A model generated the notes under the pieces. That model was given only the letters and a program-made list of their open reading frames with translations. It had not been told where the DNA came from and made no database searches. A DNA stretch of 46,851 nt, from positions 1 through 46,851 of the forward strand of contig NZ_MXAN01000009.1 of the NCBI RefSeq assembly GCF_002027545.1, given 5' to 3'. The translations under genes and the position numbers were made by a program. This document shows, piece after piece, positions 29,601-36,536 of the stretch; the stretch's first letter is position 1, and the number at the start of each line of letters is the position of its first letter. Origin of the DNA: Moraxella lacunata (GTDB lineage Bacteria; Pseudomonadota; Gammaproteobacteria; Pseudomonadales; Moraxellaceae).

Positions 29601-30731
29601 GAAGATGTGGATAGGGCTTTGGCATTCTTGGATAAAGCCCAAATGGTGCTTGTGCATTCAGACGAGAGCCAAACCAACAACTATAACGTTCAAGCCCATA
29701 TCGAGCCTATCACAAACCCCCTTGACCTTGAAACCAACGTTGATATTCAAGGCAAGATTCATGTGGGTGGTGACTTGCTGTTGGACAGTCAAGGCAACAA
29801 AAAAGTCGATGTTCTATGGACGGCAGTCATTGATGGTGATAATCCGCATATTAAAGAGATCACCTACAAAGACGCCAACGGCAGAGAAACCACCCAAGAA
29901 AATGCTCAGTCTACTGAAATCGTTACCACTTATGGTACGCTTGTGGGTAGAAAAGATGGTGATTATCGTTTTACTGCTGTCAATGATATTGCCAGACTTA
30001 TCGCCGAAGGGGCTGATGAGACATTCACAGTGGAATATCAATATAGTGACTCAGATGGCGATATTGCCAAGTCAGAGGTGGTATTTAACTTTGAAGGTTT
30101 AACAAAGGCTCAAATGCAAGAAAGTCGTGCCAATCCTTACGCTGATGGTGAGAGTAATGATTATATTGTAGGCTCAACCCAAGCTGATATTATCTATGGT
30201 GGTATCGGTGATGATGTCATTGTTGGTAATGGCGGTGGAGATACACTCATTGGCGGTGCTGGTAATGATGTATTGTTCTATGCCAAAGATGCGGTCTTGA
30301 TTGACGGTGATGGTGCCAATAATCAGGGTGGCGAAGCAGCCGATGGTAAGGATTATGTGGATATCCTGTCATTAACACATTGGTTGGAGCTTGACGAGAA
30401 TAACAATCCATTACCTATTGACTTTAACGATGTGCGAAACGTTAAGAATATTGAAGAGATTGATATGAGAAATGATTTTGCTCAGACGCTAGAAATCACT
30501 GCTGACACAGTACTAAATATGACAGATGGTAGAAATCAACTGTTCATTCGTGGTGATGTGGATGGGGATGGTAGAGATACCGTGAAATTGATGAAAGGCA
30601 TGAATGCAGAGTCAGAAGAAACTTATAATGACGAAAAAACCGGCACAACCTTTAAGGTATATGAAGGTTATACAGATGATGGAAGTGTAAAACTTTATAT
30701 CCAAGACGGCATTACCGTTACAGGTGTCTAA
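23640..30731 (+). CDS. Giant type 1 secreted adhesin (Bap/LapA-like)
   Basis: 2363 residues, very acidic, without a Sec signal. The N-terminus (1-160) resembles the BapA prefix domain and ends in a hydrophobic Trp/Pro-rich segment (LVPFWIMMVNGLPWWPLLG). Six CshA-type repeats (about 171-810) share TGNPTPINYI, GTWTV and VTFTP. About four Calx-beta-like modules follow, separated by DPNNPDNPVTP-type linkers. Then come T1SS-143-like modules (HVSEEGLPGG, FTIIAKDGDSN) and a short RTX tract (GDTLIGGAGNDVLF). A C-terminal secretion domain, which gives the type 1 export signal, completes the protein. It likely mediates adhesion or biofilm. No LapB/LapC/TolC-type exporter genes are in the window. Confidence 0.9.
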   Translation: MKTVIVKTYNTNEAINEVRVVTKDGQPTVIKAGKHVNYDFFDESIGRAPNHIITKRQGKDLHVSFEREGVESDLIIEDFYENDEQGLAGIAENGRYYYYIPDTGEVADYVTQLQAGDVEGQALGGEEMLVPFWIMMVNGLPWWPLLGVVPFLIRDKDDDPAPLAEARPNTTPDIVLAQVSEDEKVNGVTINVLDNDSSSNINKAGIKLISPQTNQISTEEDGKKVTVKGQGTWTVDDEGNVTFVREEGFTGNPTPINYIVPNNQGEYSVSTAVAVDYGHALTADNASGKAGTPVTQDVLANDNKDGLVTDTLQLVNPATGETGLALVVAGEGKWELVLGGDNKPTGEMTFTPEDGFTDNPTPIKYRVTTTTGGDYETTVGVSYDSVSYGNGHTRPDVQVGNLGEPVTIDVTTNDNSVDASSVRLIDPANPGTPETPILVDTVKVKDEGTWTVSDGKVTFTPDAGFAGSPKSINYVVKDTDGNQLLPTPINVTYPSMTTADVKTGSYGKPVDVDVLANDKNIVKDSVKIINPSTGEPTNEVVIKGQGTWSVDDKGIVTFKPEDNYTGNPTPINYIGTDSNGHTTLPTPVTVIYPNPTTPDTKIGTPGKPVTQKVTDNDGNVDPSTVKLVDPNNPNNPPSDKVTIPNEGTWTVTPDGEVTFTPDPNFTGNPTPISYVVEDDNGNVLPPTPVVVSYPQPVDGDDTPIATNPDTKPGFKGYPVTQNVVDNDNNVDPTTVKLINPITKQPVDEIVVPNEGTWTVGPNPGEVTFTPVPELGDKDPSPINYVVKDIDSDDFSEPTPVNVTYPVEAPKPIVSIKATDPVAIEGGEGSDPAKDNKLVFEVSQSDTITEANTIKVKGNLPAGTVSADDIESISYTDGANTKVTIKDPADIAKFFTDGIEVVIPANGTTAPVITITAKDDGIPEGTETISVQVADVSKGSISPNAKENTATGSIKDEPYDGTPKNPNETTDPNNPVTPSTPEVPSNDSPRVPKDPTKPHDPNNPDENLLVPVDENNTLGDKPIVAISGPELVNEAVGTVTYTVALDRPATEDIVISYVINHKADGSNDNPTENDDFTTANIGTVQTVTIKKGDTKATISVGIKNDDNHEGNEDYSVSIVHADNKAVVNDKANTVITTINDEGQGTTDGRDPNDPSNYPDPNNPDGPMKDPNNPDNPVTPDDLPKADDDRKTPVVSIKATKPVSVEKATADDFVEFTVARSAIVEGNSFKGDVNVTLKVQADGTEIDAKDVARVEIVDETGKKLADATYADLVAGKVVVMPQDATDTTGQIKVRIYANDDDVYEISEKVTLAITDVDDTGTTDSRIEPKIDSNNGNATGYIVDDSKDGDKPFDPTKPINPTTNPAPTGDKPVVIIKGDDEVLESSGSANYTIEIENGKTSDKPIKVKYKVTLPEASDTINPAEQADFGGSVVIDRVVEVEIPAGQTKFEINLPIVDDDIYESKETYRVELIEAKLDDADVRTTDSNKQSVTTVIDDFESETDANKDKPTIELDPPAHVSEEGLPGGNKDNNSAKHANNTTVDASTPNNNDYDITNETRTSGKIRITNVDTTDTNLLDRLSLDLSNATPIRLSQNGENLTWEKDESVADKITWYAYETDVKDPALTVTIDNNSRNVATVDGKEVVEFTYDVELHKAIYHEGNSIITADSSAGEGQDNLPVNFTIIAKDGDSNIATNETVVVVIEDDAPIAERVVHNIQVAHDEVTLSGLIGGFKENIILKPTDNSNDVTFNNMRGNYPSRWKSLDDDSLYDGISWGVPFPKENQGYNQAAYEARENSEFSGTNVKELTTGLGESFNIGTFTHQNYSIYTVSQQIRSGTLTYSFNTAINGQDVTISDIDYDFVHLETQNIGVLDGVAGDLVAFKQSDKTFIIGDTAYRLSVEGFVPVANNAPQGMPEGVSYADYLQAQYLYFLQESLKIKTIGTTGYLYDREAMQMLNETFGAELIAEAENLGLVANGFHNNHPSNPILSKEDVDRALAFLDKAQMVLVHSDESQTNNYNVQAHIEPITNPLDLETNVDIQGKIHVGGDLLLDSQGNKKVDVLWTAVIDGDNPHIKEITYKDANGRETTQENAQSTEIVTTYGTLVGRKDGDYRFTAVNDIARLIAEGADETFTVEYQYSDSDGDIAKSEVVFNFEGLTKAQMQESRANPYADGESNDYIVGSTQADIIYGGIGDDVIVGNGGGDTLIGGAGNDVLFYAKDAVLIDGDGANNQGGEAADGKDYVDILSLTHWLELDENNNPLPIDFNDVRNVKNIEEIDMRNDFAQTLEITADTVLNMTDGRNQLFIRGDVDGDGRDTVKLMKGMNAESEETYNDEKTGTTFKVYEGYTDDGSVKLYIQDGITVTGV

Positions 30732-30757
30732 CCATCATCAATACTACAAACAACACC

Positions 30758-30784
30758 AAAAACGCCCCAAGTTGGGGCGTTTTT
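30758..30784 (+). terminator. Terminator after the adhesin gene
   Basis: AAAAACGCCCCAA / TTGGGGCGTTTTT hairpin with a minimal loop, 27 bp after the stop; T-runs on both strands would also let it act on the convergent map gene. Confidence 0.9.
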
Positions 30785-30899
30785 GTTTGGCTATTGATGG
30801 GTGTTAAGTTTGTACCCAATAAGGAGTTTATCAACAAACCCAACAACAAAAGATCCAACAAATTATGTCGGGTCTTTGTTTTGGTATTAAGTTGGGTAT

Positions 30900-31691
30900 C
30901 TAGCTTTTTACCCAGCTTAGATCTTCATCAGGTCGTCCTGTCGTGATGATACAGCCGTTATCGGTAACGATGAGTGTATGCTCCCATTGGGCGGAGAGTT
31001 TGCGGTCTTTGGTGATTGCTGTCCAGCCGTCTTTCATGATTTTGGTTTGCCATACGCCTTGGTTAATCATCGGCTCAATGGTCAGTGCCATACCTGTTTT
31101 TAGCTCCACGCCTGTCCCTGCCTTGCCGTAGTGTAGCACTTGCGGCTCACAGTGAAACTCTGTGCCAATGCCATGACCACAAAACTCACGCACGATAGAA
31201 AACCGCTCAGGCAGGACAATCTTTTCAATCTCCGCTCCGATGTCGCCAAGTCTTGCTCCATTTTTTACCACGCTGATACCGGCATATAGAGCGTCTTGGG
31301 CGACTTTGCATAGGCGTTTTGCCATGACTGAGCCTTCGCCGATAATCCACATGGCGGACGTGTCGCCATAATAGCCGTCTTTGATGACCGTTACGTCAAT
31401 GTTGATGATGTCGCCGTCCTTTAAGATGCGCTCGTGGTCGGGCATGCCATGACACACCACATGGTTGATAGACGTGCATAGGGTGTAAGGATAGCCGTGA
31501 TAGTTTAGGCAAGCAGGAATGGCGTTTTGGACTTCGGTGATGTGCTTGTACGCCAAATTGTCCAAAAAGCCCGTACTAACCCCTGCCTTGACGTGGGGGT
31601 CTAGCATTTGTAGGACTTCACTGGCAAGCTGTCCTGCCACTTTCATCTTTTCAATGCCGTCTTTGTTTAATAGAGGAATAACTTTACTCAT
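30900..31691 (-). CDS. map: Type I methionine aminopeptidase Map
   Basis: 263 residues, full length for type I Map, which removes the initiator Met from new proteins. Metal ligands are visible in INIDVTVI and YGDTSAMW (two Asp), CGHGIGTEFH (His), LTIEPMI (Glu) and SAQWEHT (Glu). The VCHGMPD substrate segment is also present. An AGAGAA ribosome binding site precedes the ATG. The gene is monocistronic here, convergent with the adhesin gene and preceded by palindromic repeat B. Confidence 0.95.
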   Translation of the reverse strand: MSKVIPLLNKDGIEKMKVAGQLASEVLQMLDPHVKAGVSTGFLDNLAYKHITEVQNAIPACLNYHGYPYTLCTSINHVVCHGMPDHERILKDGDIINIDVTVIKDGYYGDTSAMWIIGEGSVMAKRLCKVAQDALYAGISVVKNGARLGDIGAEIEKIVLPERFSIVREFCGHGIGTEFHCEPQVLHYGKAGTGVELKTGMALTIEPMINQGVWQTKIMKDGWTAITKDRKLSAQWEHTLIVTDNGCIITTGRPDEDLSWVKS

Positions 31692-31738
31692 GGGATTCTC
31701 TTTGTCATTTGTTTAAATTTATAAAATTAGGGTAATGG

Positions 31739-31860
31739 TTTAAAAAGTATGCCAAACTAGGTTTTCCGTTCGCCCTGAGCTATGCCTGCGGGTGGCGGAA
31801 AACCGTTATGGTTCGACAGGCTCACCACGAACGGTTTTTCTTGTAGCATACTTTTGAACC
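31739..31860. repeat. Palindromic repeat B, copy 3, with outer arms
   Basis: Inner core TTCCGTTCGCCCTGAGC ... CTCACCACGAACGG nested inside outer arms AAAAGTATGCCAAACTAGG and AGCATACTTTTGAACC. The same outer arms occur at 38491-38616. Confidence 0.8.
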
Positions 31861-31870
31861 AAAACTAAAA

Positions 31871-32038
31871 TTAGTAATCATTGGAATCGGTGCTAACAGG
31901 CATATCCATAGGCTCGCCTTGCGTTGGGGTAGAGTGGGGTGGGGTGGGGGATTTTTCGGGCAGGTATAACGCCCCTTTTTGTCCGCACGCCGTCAGGGTG
32001 AATGCCAATGCTAGACCAAATAATAAGGTTTTCATCAT
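31871..32038 (-). CDS. lptM: LPS-assembly lipoprotein LptM (YifL-like)
   Basis: 54-55 residues (ATG at 32038 or 32035). Signal peptide MKTLLFGLALAFTLTAC with a lipobox, giving lipidated Cys17 (counted from 32035). The mature N-terminus CGQKGALYLP is the conserved LptM/YifL motif, which in E. coli binds the LptDE lipopolysaccharide translocon and helps its maturation. The rest is a Pro/Thr-rich acidic tail of low complexity, usual for the family. No other lpt gene is nearby and the ribosome binding site is weak. Confidence 0.82.
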   Translation of the reverse strand: MMKTLLFGLALAFTLTACGQKGALYLPEKSPTPPHSTPTQGEPMDMPVSTDSNDY

Positions 32039-32184
32039 CAAATTCTAAAAAAATAAAAGGTTATTTTAACATAATTTTGCCAAAATCGCTTGATTTGTGC
32101 AAACTCGGCATAATAAACTTTTTGCTTTTTAAGAGATAATAATTTGTCATGATAAACTGCTGTCTTTTTAAGTAAAATATATGC

Positions 32185-32420
32185 CGTTCTTAACTTTGTA
32201 TAAGTGATTGATTTATCAAGGGCGAATTGCAATTCGCCCCTACGACCCAAAAAGTAATTATTAAACTTCCTGCAAAACTAGGTTTTCCGTTCGCCCTGAG
32301 CTATGCCTGCGGGTGGCGGAAAACCGTCATGGGCAGGCATGGCTCGCCACGAACGGTTTTCTTTAATTTGGGGTTTTGCAGGAAGTCTATTAAAAAATCA
32401 ATGAATTGCCATTTTAAGTT
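32185..32420. repeat. Intergenic repeat D, interrupted by an inserted palindromic element
   Basis: Reverse-strand counterpart of 2038-2150: ACTTTGTATAAGTGATT, the palindrome GGGCGAATTGCAATTCGCCC, and after an interruption AAAAAATCAAT and CATTTTAAGTTGAGA. The interruption is the element at 32264-32394. Confidence 0.75.
32264..32394. repeat. Palindromic repeat B, copy 4, mobile-element-like
   Basis: About 130 bp bounded by AACTTCCTGCAAAAC and GTTTTGCAGGAAGT, enclosing the GTTCGCCCTGAGC / CACGAACGG core. It sits inside repeat D, whose empty copy is at 2038-2150. Confidence 0.8.
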
Positions 32421-32464
32421 GAGAATGAAGTAAAATATTTCTCTTTTCATCATTCGCCCACACC

Positions 32465-33190
32465 ATGACCACCGATTATTGTTTTAAAACCACCGCCAAA
32501 TACGCCTTTACCCAGAGTTTGCCCATTTTGTCGGGCTTTTTGTTTTTGGGCATGGCGTATGGGGTGTATATGCACTCGCTTGGCTTTTCGGCGTGGTATC
32601 CTATCATCATGGCGGTGCTGATTTTTGCAGGGTCGGTGGAATTTATCGTGGCGGGGTTACTTATCATGGCGTTTAACCCGTCATCGGTGTTTTTGCTTGT
32701 GGCGATGATTAGTGCCAGGCAGATTTTTTATGCCATTTCTATGTTGGATAAATTCAAAGGCATCACAGGGTGGAAACGCTGGTATCTCATCGCAGGCATG
32801 GTGGATGAGAGCTTTGCCATTAACTACACCGCCGATACGGACAAGGCAGGCGTGGATAAGGCGTGGTTTATGGTGCTCGTTACGCTGTTTTTGCACCTTT
32901 ATTGGGTCATGGGGTCAGCACTGGGGACGGTCATGGGGGCGGTATTGCCGTTTGATTTGAAGGGGGCGGAATTTGCGATGACAGCACTGTTTTTGGTGAT
33001 TTTTGTGGAGCAATGGGGCAGAGAAGCCACGCACGAAAGCTCGCTACTTGGCATTGGCATGACCGCGTTGGCGTTGGTGGTGTTTGGTAAGACTAATTTT
33101 TTAATCCCTGCCATGCTTGGGATTTTGGTGTATTTGACCGTCAGACGCTCGGCACTGCATGACAAACTGACCAACAAGGTGGCAAAATGA
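32465..33190 (+). CDS. azlC: AzlC family branched-chain amino acid exporter subunit
   Basis: 241 residues with five to seven membrane segments. AzlC family features seen: LPILSGFLFLGMAYGVYMHS, the FAGSVEFIVAGLL segment, SARQIFYAISML (a conserved polar motif), and DESFAINY. With AzlD it forms a two-component exporter for branched-chain amino acids or related compounds in the inner membrane. The stop overlaps the azlD start by 4 nt (ATGA). No clear ribosome binding site precedes the ATG, and the upstream gap is filled with repeats. Confidence 0.92.
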   Translation: MTTDYCFKTTAKYAFTQSLPILSGFLFLGMAYGVYMHSLGFSAWYPIIMAVLIFAGSVEFIVAGLLIMAFNPSSVFLLVAMISARQIFYAISMLDKFKGITGWKRWYLIAGMVDESFAINYTADTDKAGVDKAWFMVLVTLFLHLYWVMGSALGTVMGAVLPFDLKGAEFAMTALFLVIFVEQWGREATHESSLLGIGMTALALVVFGKTNFLIPAMLGILVYLTVRRSALHDKLTNKVAK

Positions 33191-33516
33191 CCCTAAATGA
33201 ACAACTTTTGACCATTGCCACCGCCATTGTTGCTGTTCAGCTGTGCCGTTGGGTGGCGTTTTGGGCGTTTCCTGCTCACAAAAAGGTCCCTGATTTTGTG
33301 CAATATCTGGGCAAGGCGTTGCCGTCTGCGGTGTTTGGACTGCTCGTGGTGTATTGCTACAAAAACGTGGATATTTTGGGGCAATATCACGGCATGGCGG
33401 AGTTTATCGCAGGGGCGGTGGTTGTGGGGCTACACCTATGGCGAAAAAATATGTTTATTTCCATTGGCGTGGGGACGGTGCTGTATATGATATTGGTGCA
33501 AAAGGTGTTTGTGTAA
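33187..33516 (+). CDS. azlD: AzlD family branched-chain amino acid exporter subunit
   Basis: 109 residues, about four membrane segments, the small partner of AzlC. Family features are the central YLGKALPSAVFGLLVVYCYK and the C-terminal HLWRKNMFISIGVGTVLYM. The start overlaps azlC by 4 nt, so the two are co-translated. It is probably the last gene of a two-gene unit; the next 300 bp hold only repeats. Confidence 0.9.
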   Translation: MTLNEQLLTIATAIVAVQLCRWVAFWAFPAHKKVPDFVQYLGKALPSAVFGLLVVYCYKNVDILGQYHGMAEFIAGAVVVGLHLWRKNMFISIGVGTVLYMILVQKVFV

Positions 33517-33822
33517 AAAAGTATATAAAAGCGTCAATGAGTACGGCTACTACAACCACATGATGTGTGGATGTAGGGGCGTGCTGAGCACGCTTTGCAT
33601 GGCAATATCATCAAAAGGTGTACTCAGCATATCCCTACAAGCCTGTGGTAAATATCAAGTTCGTTAGGTATGTATTTTAAATGATGGATGTAAATGATGG
33701 GCGTGTAGGGGCGAGTGGCTGTCCCAATTAATAGATATCAATTTATAAGTATCATCACTCACAAAAAACCAGAAACGGCAAGGATGGCACATGACAGGGA
33801 TGTCATCATGTGCCATGGTGTA
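33517..33822. repeat. Gap with GC-rich palindromes
   Basis: No gene seen. It contains GGGGCGTGCTGAGCACGC (about 33575-33592) and a partial related unit GTAGGGGCGAGTGGC near 33706. Similar palindromes lie at 35541-35563 and 35585-35606 (GGCGTGCACAGCACGCCCC). Confidence 0.65.
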
Positions 33823-34176
33823 TCAAAGCATGGGCTTGGTTACTGCCAACACCAAAATCCCCACATAGGCGATACCTGCAATCACCATACCTGCCTTTTT
33901 TTGGCTCAGTAGCGGAGCTCGCAAAGCCTTGATATTGGCAGAGACCGCCACAGCCAATAGCATAATCTTGACAACCGCCCAATGCTGAGCCCCTGCTACT
34001 TGCCACAACTGCCACATCAAATAAAGCCCACTGCCAACCAGTAACAGATAGATGATGTGGCTTGCTATCTTAAAGGTGCGTGACTGAGTCACCTGACCGC
34101 CTGCGAAAATCAGCCCTGTTTGATATAAAAACAGCCCAATGGTAATCACAACCATGAGTAGATGTAGATGTTTCAT
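33823..34176 (-). CDS. SirB2-like small membrane protein
   Basis: 117 residues with four hydrophobic segments and the N-terminal MKHLHLLMV. The arrangement (short KHLH start, FKIASHIIYLLLVGSGLYLMWQ in the middle, charged loop, C-terminal pair of helices) matches the SirB family of inner-membrane proteins, whose function is not established. It lies 66 nt downstream of greA on the same strand and may be co-transcribed with it. Confidence 0.65.
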   Translation of the reverse strand: MKHLHLLMVVITIGLFLYQTGLIFAGGQVTQSRTFKIASHIIYLLLVGSGLYLMWQLWQVAGAQHWAVVKIMLLAVAVSANIKALRAPLLSQKKAGMVIAGIAYVGILVLAVTKPML

Positions 34177-34242
34177 AAGACGACCTTAGTGAGTGTGTTG
34201 TTTGTATCGTTTATATTTGTTGGCGATGGCTGGCAAAAGCCA

Positions 34243-34719
34243 TTATTCGTACAAGACTTCAACAATCTCATATTCTGCCAAGCCACTTGGGGTTTGGATT
34301 TTGGCTTCATCGCCTTCTGACTTACCAATCAAACCTTTGGCAATAGGACTGCCGACCGAGATTTTGCCGACTTTGACATCCGCTTCATCTTCGCCCACGA
34401 TTTTGTAGCGTTTTTGGTCGCCCGAATCCACGTCTTCGATGATGACAGTCACGCCAAACACCACACGCCCGTCTTGGGGTAGGGTGGTTGGGTCAATGAC
34501 CTGAGCCCCGCCAAGTTTTGCTTCGATGTCACGAATGCGTGCTTCGGACAGCCCTTGCTGTTCCCGAGCGGCATGGTATTCGGCATTTTCTTTTAGGTCG
34601 CCATGCTCACGAGCTTCGGCAATGGCGGCGGTAATGCGTGGACGCTCCACGGTTTTGAGCTGTTTTAATTCTGCTTCTAGGGCGGCGTGTCCTTGTGGGG
34701 TCATGGGATAGCGTTGCAT
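34243..34719 (-). CDS. greA: Transcription elongation factor GreA
   Basis: 158 residues, full length. The N-terminal coiled coil ([21 protein letters not shown], given in part, then [27 protein letters not shown]) carries the acidic tip DLKENAEY that enters the RNA polymerase secondary channel to stimulate transcript cleavage. The C-terminal FKBP-like domain has [10 protein letters not shown] and the GEDEAD segment, then [14 protein letters not shown]. The ribosome binding site is AGGAG. The gene has its own promoter and a leader with a terminator-like hairpin, listed separately. Confidence 0.96.
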   Translation of the reverse strand: MQRYPMTPQGHAALEAELKQLKTVERPRITAAIAEAREHGDLKENAEYHAAREQQGLSEARIRDIEAKLGGAQVIDPTTLPQDGRVVFGVTVIIEDVDSGDQKRYKIVGEDEADVKVGKISVGSPIAKGLIGKSEGDEAKIQTPSGLAEYEIVEVLYE

Positions 34720-34753
34720 GGTTTCTCCTGATAATTATCAATACATAGCTAAA

Positions 34754-34779
34754 AACACCACGCCGATTGGGGTGGTGTT
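34754..34779 (-). terminator. Terminator-like hairpin in the greA leader
   Basis: On the minus strand AACACCAC, loop with two further C-G pairs, GTGGTGTT, then TTT. It lies between the greA promoter (34850-34822) and the greA start (34719), so it can act as an attenuator as well as a terminator for the upstream membrane-protein genes. Confidence 0.75.
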
Positions 34780-34821
34780 CTGTCATCTGTGATTGGCTTT
34801 TTGCCAAATTGTTAGTTTGAT

Positions 34822-34850
34822 AGTATACTAAAAACAGCCAGTGATTGCAA
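34822..34850 (-). promoter_or_regulatory. greA promoter
   Basis: Minus-strand TTGCAA (34850-34845), 17-bp spacer, TATACT (34827-34822). Transcription would start near 34815 and give a leader of about 95 nt before greA. Confidence 0.75.
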
Positions 34851-34855
34851 CTGTT

Positions 34856-35179
34856 TTAACGCCAATATCTAAGTTTTGCCATCATAAATAACAGCCCCAC
34901 AAACATTCCCAGATAGTACGCCATACGCACATCAAAGCTGTCATCTCGGTACTTGATGGGCAGACTGACAAGGGCGGTACAGCTTGGGATTAGCACAAGG
35001 TATAGCACCCAATTTTCTAGGACGTGAAGTATGCCTTGCATACTGTTGCCATTGCCATAACGATAAGCGGACAAACTTGTGAGCATGATGACGATGATAA
35101 GGGTTAAAATCAAGCCTTTAGGAATATCTTTGGGAACAAGGCCGTCAGGTAAAATGTTGCTTATTTTAAAATTTGCCAT
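34856..35179 (-). CDS. Small membrane protein, unknown function (second of pair)
   Basis: 107 residues, about three hydrophobic segments (LILTLIIVIMLTSLSAY, WVLYLVLIPSCTALVSL, AYYLGMFVGLLFMMA). No family recognised. The start overlaps the stop of the upstream gene by one base (TGATG), so the two are co-translated. It ends just before the greA promoter. It may form a complex with its partner in the inner membrane; this is inferred only from the overlap. Confidence 0.7.
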   Translation of the reverse strand: MANFKISNILPDGLVPKDIPKGLILTLIIVIMLTSLSAYRYGNGNSMQGILHVLENWVLYLVLIPSCTALVSLPIKYRDDSFDVRMAYYLGMFVGLLFMMAKLRYWR

Positions 35180-35499
35180 CAGCTATACCGCCCCATAATC
35201 GTCAAAATCGCCACAACAGATGTAAGATACCCAAGCGTGATGGCGTTCTGGGTTTGGATATTTGCCCCGTTAAATTTGTTTAAAATTTTTGCCCCACCAA
35301 CAAACAACGCAGGCACAACAATCATAAAAAACGACACCACCACAGACGCATGACGCACCACCGCCCCCACGTCATGCCCTGCCAGTAGGCGAAAGCCATA
35401 TCCTGCTAAGGCAAGCACAAGGGCAAAAATGGCAAGCCCGATGGTTACGCCAATGGGGACAAGGCTTGGGGGTTTGGGGGTGGGATTGGTCTCTTGCAT
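35179..35499 (-). CDS. Small membrane protein, unknown function (first of pair)
   Basis: 106 residues with a Pro-rich N-terminus (NPTPKPPSLVPIG) and about three membrane segments (VTIGLAIFALVLALAGYGF, VVSFFMIVVPALFVGG, LGYLTSVVAILTIMG). No family recognised. It is first in a two-gene unit with the gene ending at 34856. The upstream gap to rpe (35500-35728) holds only palindromic repeats. Confidence 0.7.
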   Translation of the reverse strand: MQETNPTPKPPSLVPIGVTIGLAIFALVLALAGYGFRLLAGHDVGAVVRHASVVVSFFMIVVPALFVGGAKILNKFNGANIQTQNAITLGYLTSVVAILTIMGRYS

Positions 35500-35540
35500 A
35501 ATTATACCTAACGAATTTGATATCTACCATAGGCTTTGTG

Positions 35541-35606
35541 GGGACGTGCTGAGCACGTCCCTTAATGTTATCATTTTTTTATAGGCGTGCACAGCACGCC
35601 CCTACA
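35541..35606. repeat. Pair of GC-rich palindromes
   Basis: GGGACGTGCTGAGCACGTCCC followed about 20 bp later by GGCGTGCACAGCACGCCCC. Same family as the units at 33575 and 2093. Confidence 0.65.
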
Positions 35607-35728
35607 CCCAAACATCATTACATTTGTGGTAATTTTAAATTTTCTTGGGTATATTTAATTGGTTTGGTTTATGGTATTAGGGAAAATGTGGCTCGCCCCT
35701 ACATTCATATTTTCAAATAGAAAAACAT

Positions 35729-36424
35729 TTATTTGGCAAAATCTGATTTGGCAAGCTCATCACGCATTTTGTCAATGACCACCTTATAATCATCTTTACC
35801 AAAAATCGCCGACCCCGCCACGAACATGTCCACGCCAGCATCCGCAATCGCACGGATATTATCAGGATTGACACCGCCGTCAATCTCCAAGCGAATGTCA
35901 AGCCCACGCTCATCTATCATACGGCGAACCGCTCGCACTTTGTCAAGCGTGCCGTCAATGAACTTTTGTCCGCCAAAGCCAGGGTTTACGCTCATAATCA
36001 AAATCTGGTCAAGTTTGTCAATGGTATAATCTAGGTAGTGTAGGGGCGTGGCAGGGTTAAACACCAGTCCACATTTAACACCGCCATCCTTGATAAGCTG
36101 TAAACTTCTGTCAATATGCTCCGATGCCTCTGGGTGGAACGTGATAATATCCGCCCCTGCCTTGATAAATTCTTCAATCATTCTATCGACAGGCTTTACC
36201 ATAAGATGCACATCAATCGGAGCGGTAATGCCATAATCTTTTAAGGCACGGCAGACCATCGCTCCAAAAGTCAAATTTGGTACATAGTGGTTGTCCATGA
36301 CATCAAAATGCACCACGTCCGCCCCTGCGTCTAACACGGCTTTTGTGTCATCGCCCAAACGGGCAAAATCGGCTGATAAAATGGACGGAGCGATAAGAAA
36401 TTGTTTTTCGGGTAGAATTTTCAT
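35729..36424 (-). CDS. rpe: Ribulose-phosphate 3-epimerase Rpe
   Basis: 231 residues, full length. It interconverts ribulose 5-phosphate and xylulose 5-phosphate in the pentose phosphate pathway. TIM-barrel motifs seen: [31 protein letters not shown] with a catalytic Asp and metal ligands, [31 protein letters not shown], and [11 protein letters not shown] with the second catalytic Asp, then FVAGSAIFG (phosphate site). It is monocistronic, with only a weak ribosome binding site. Confidence 0.96.
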   Translation of the reverse strand: MKILPEKQFLIAPSILSADFARLGDDTKAVLDAGADVVHFDVMDNHYVPNLTFGAMVCRALKDYGITAPIDVHLMVKPVDRMIEEFIKAGADIITFHPEASEHIDRSLQLIKDGGVKCGLVFNPATPLHYLDYTIDKLDQILIMSVNPGFGGQKFIDGTLDKVRAVRRMIDERGLDIRLEIDGGVNPDNIRAIADAGVDMFVAGSAIFGKDDYKVVIDKMRDELAKSDFAK

Positions 36425-36489
36425 ATTAGATAATAAAAGTTAAAATTTGGCTTATAATATCAGATTTTTGCTTATTTTAAAAATAAAAA

Positions 36490-36517
36490 ACAAGCCAAAA
36501 CATCTGCTTTGACTTGT
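36490..36517 (-). terminator. Terminator after the FadL-type gene
   Basis: Minus strand ACAAGTCAAA, short loop, TTTTGGCTTGT, then TTTTTTA. It lies 20 bp beyond the end of the FadL-type reading frame. Confidence 0.75.
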
Positions 36518-36536
36518 CTTAAACATTTTGCCATGA

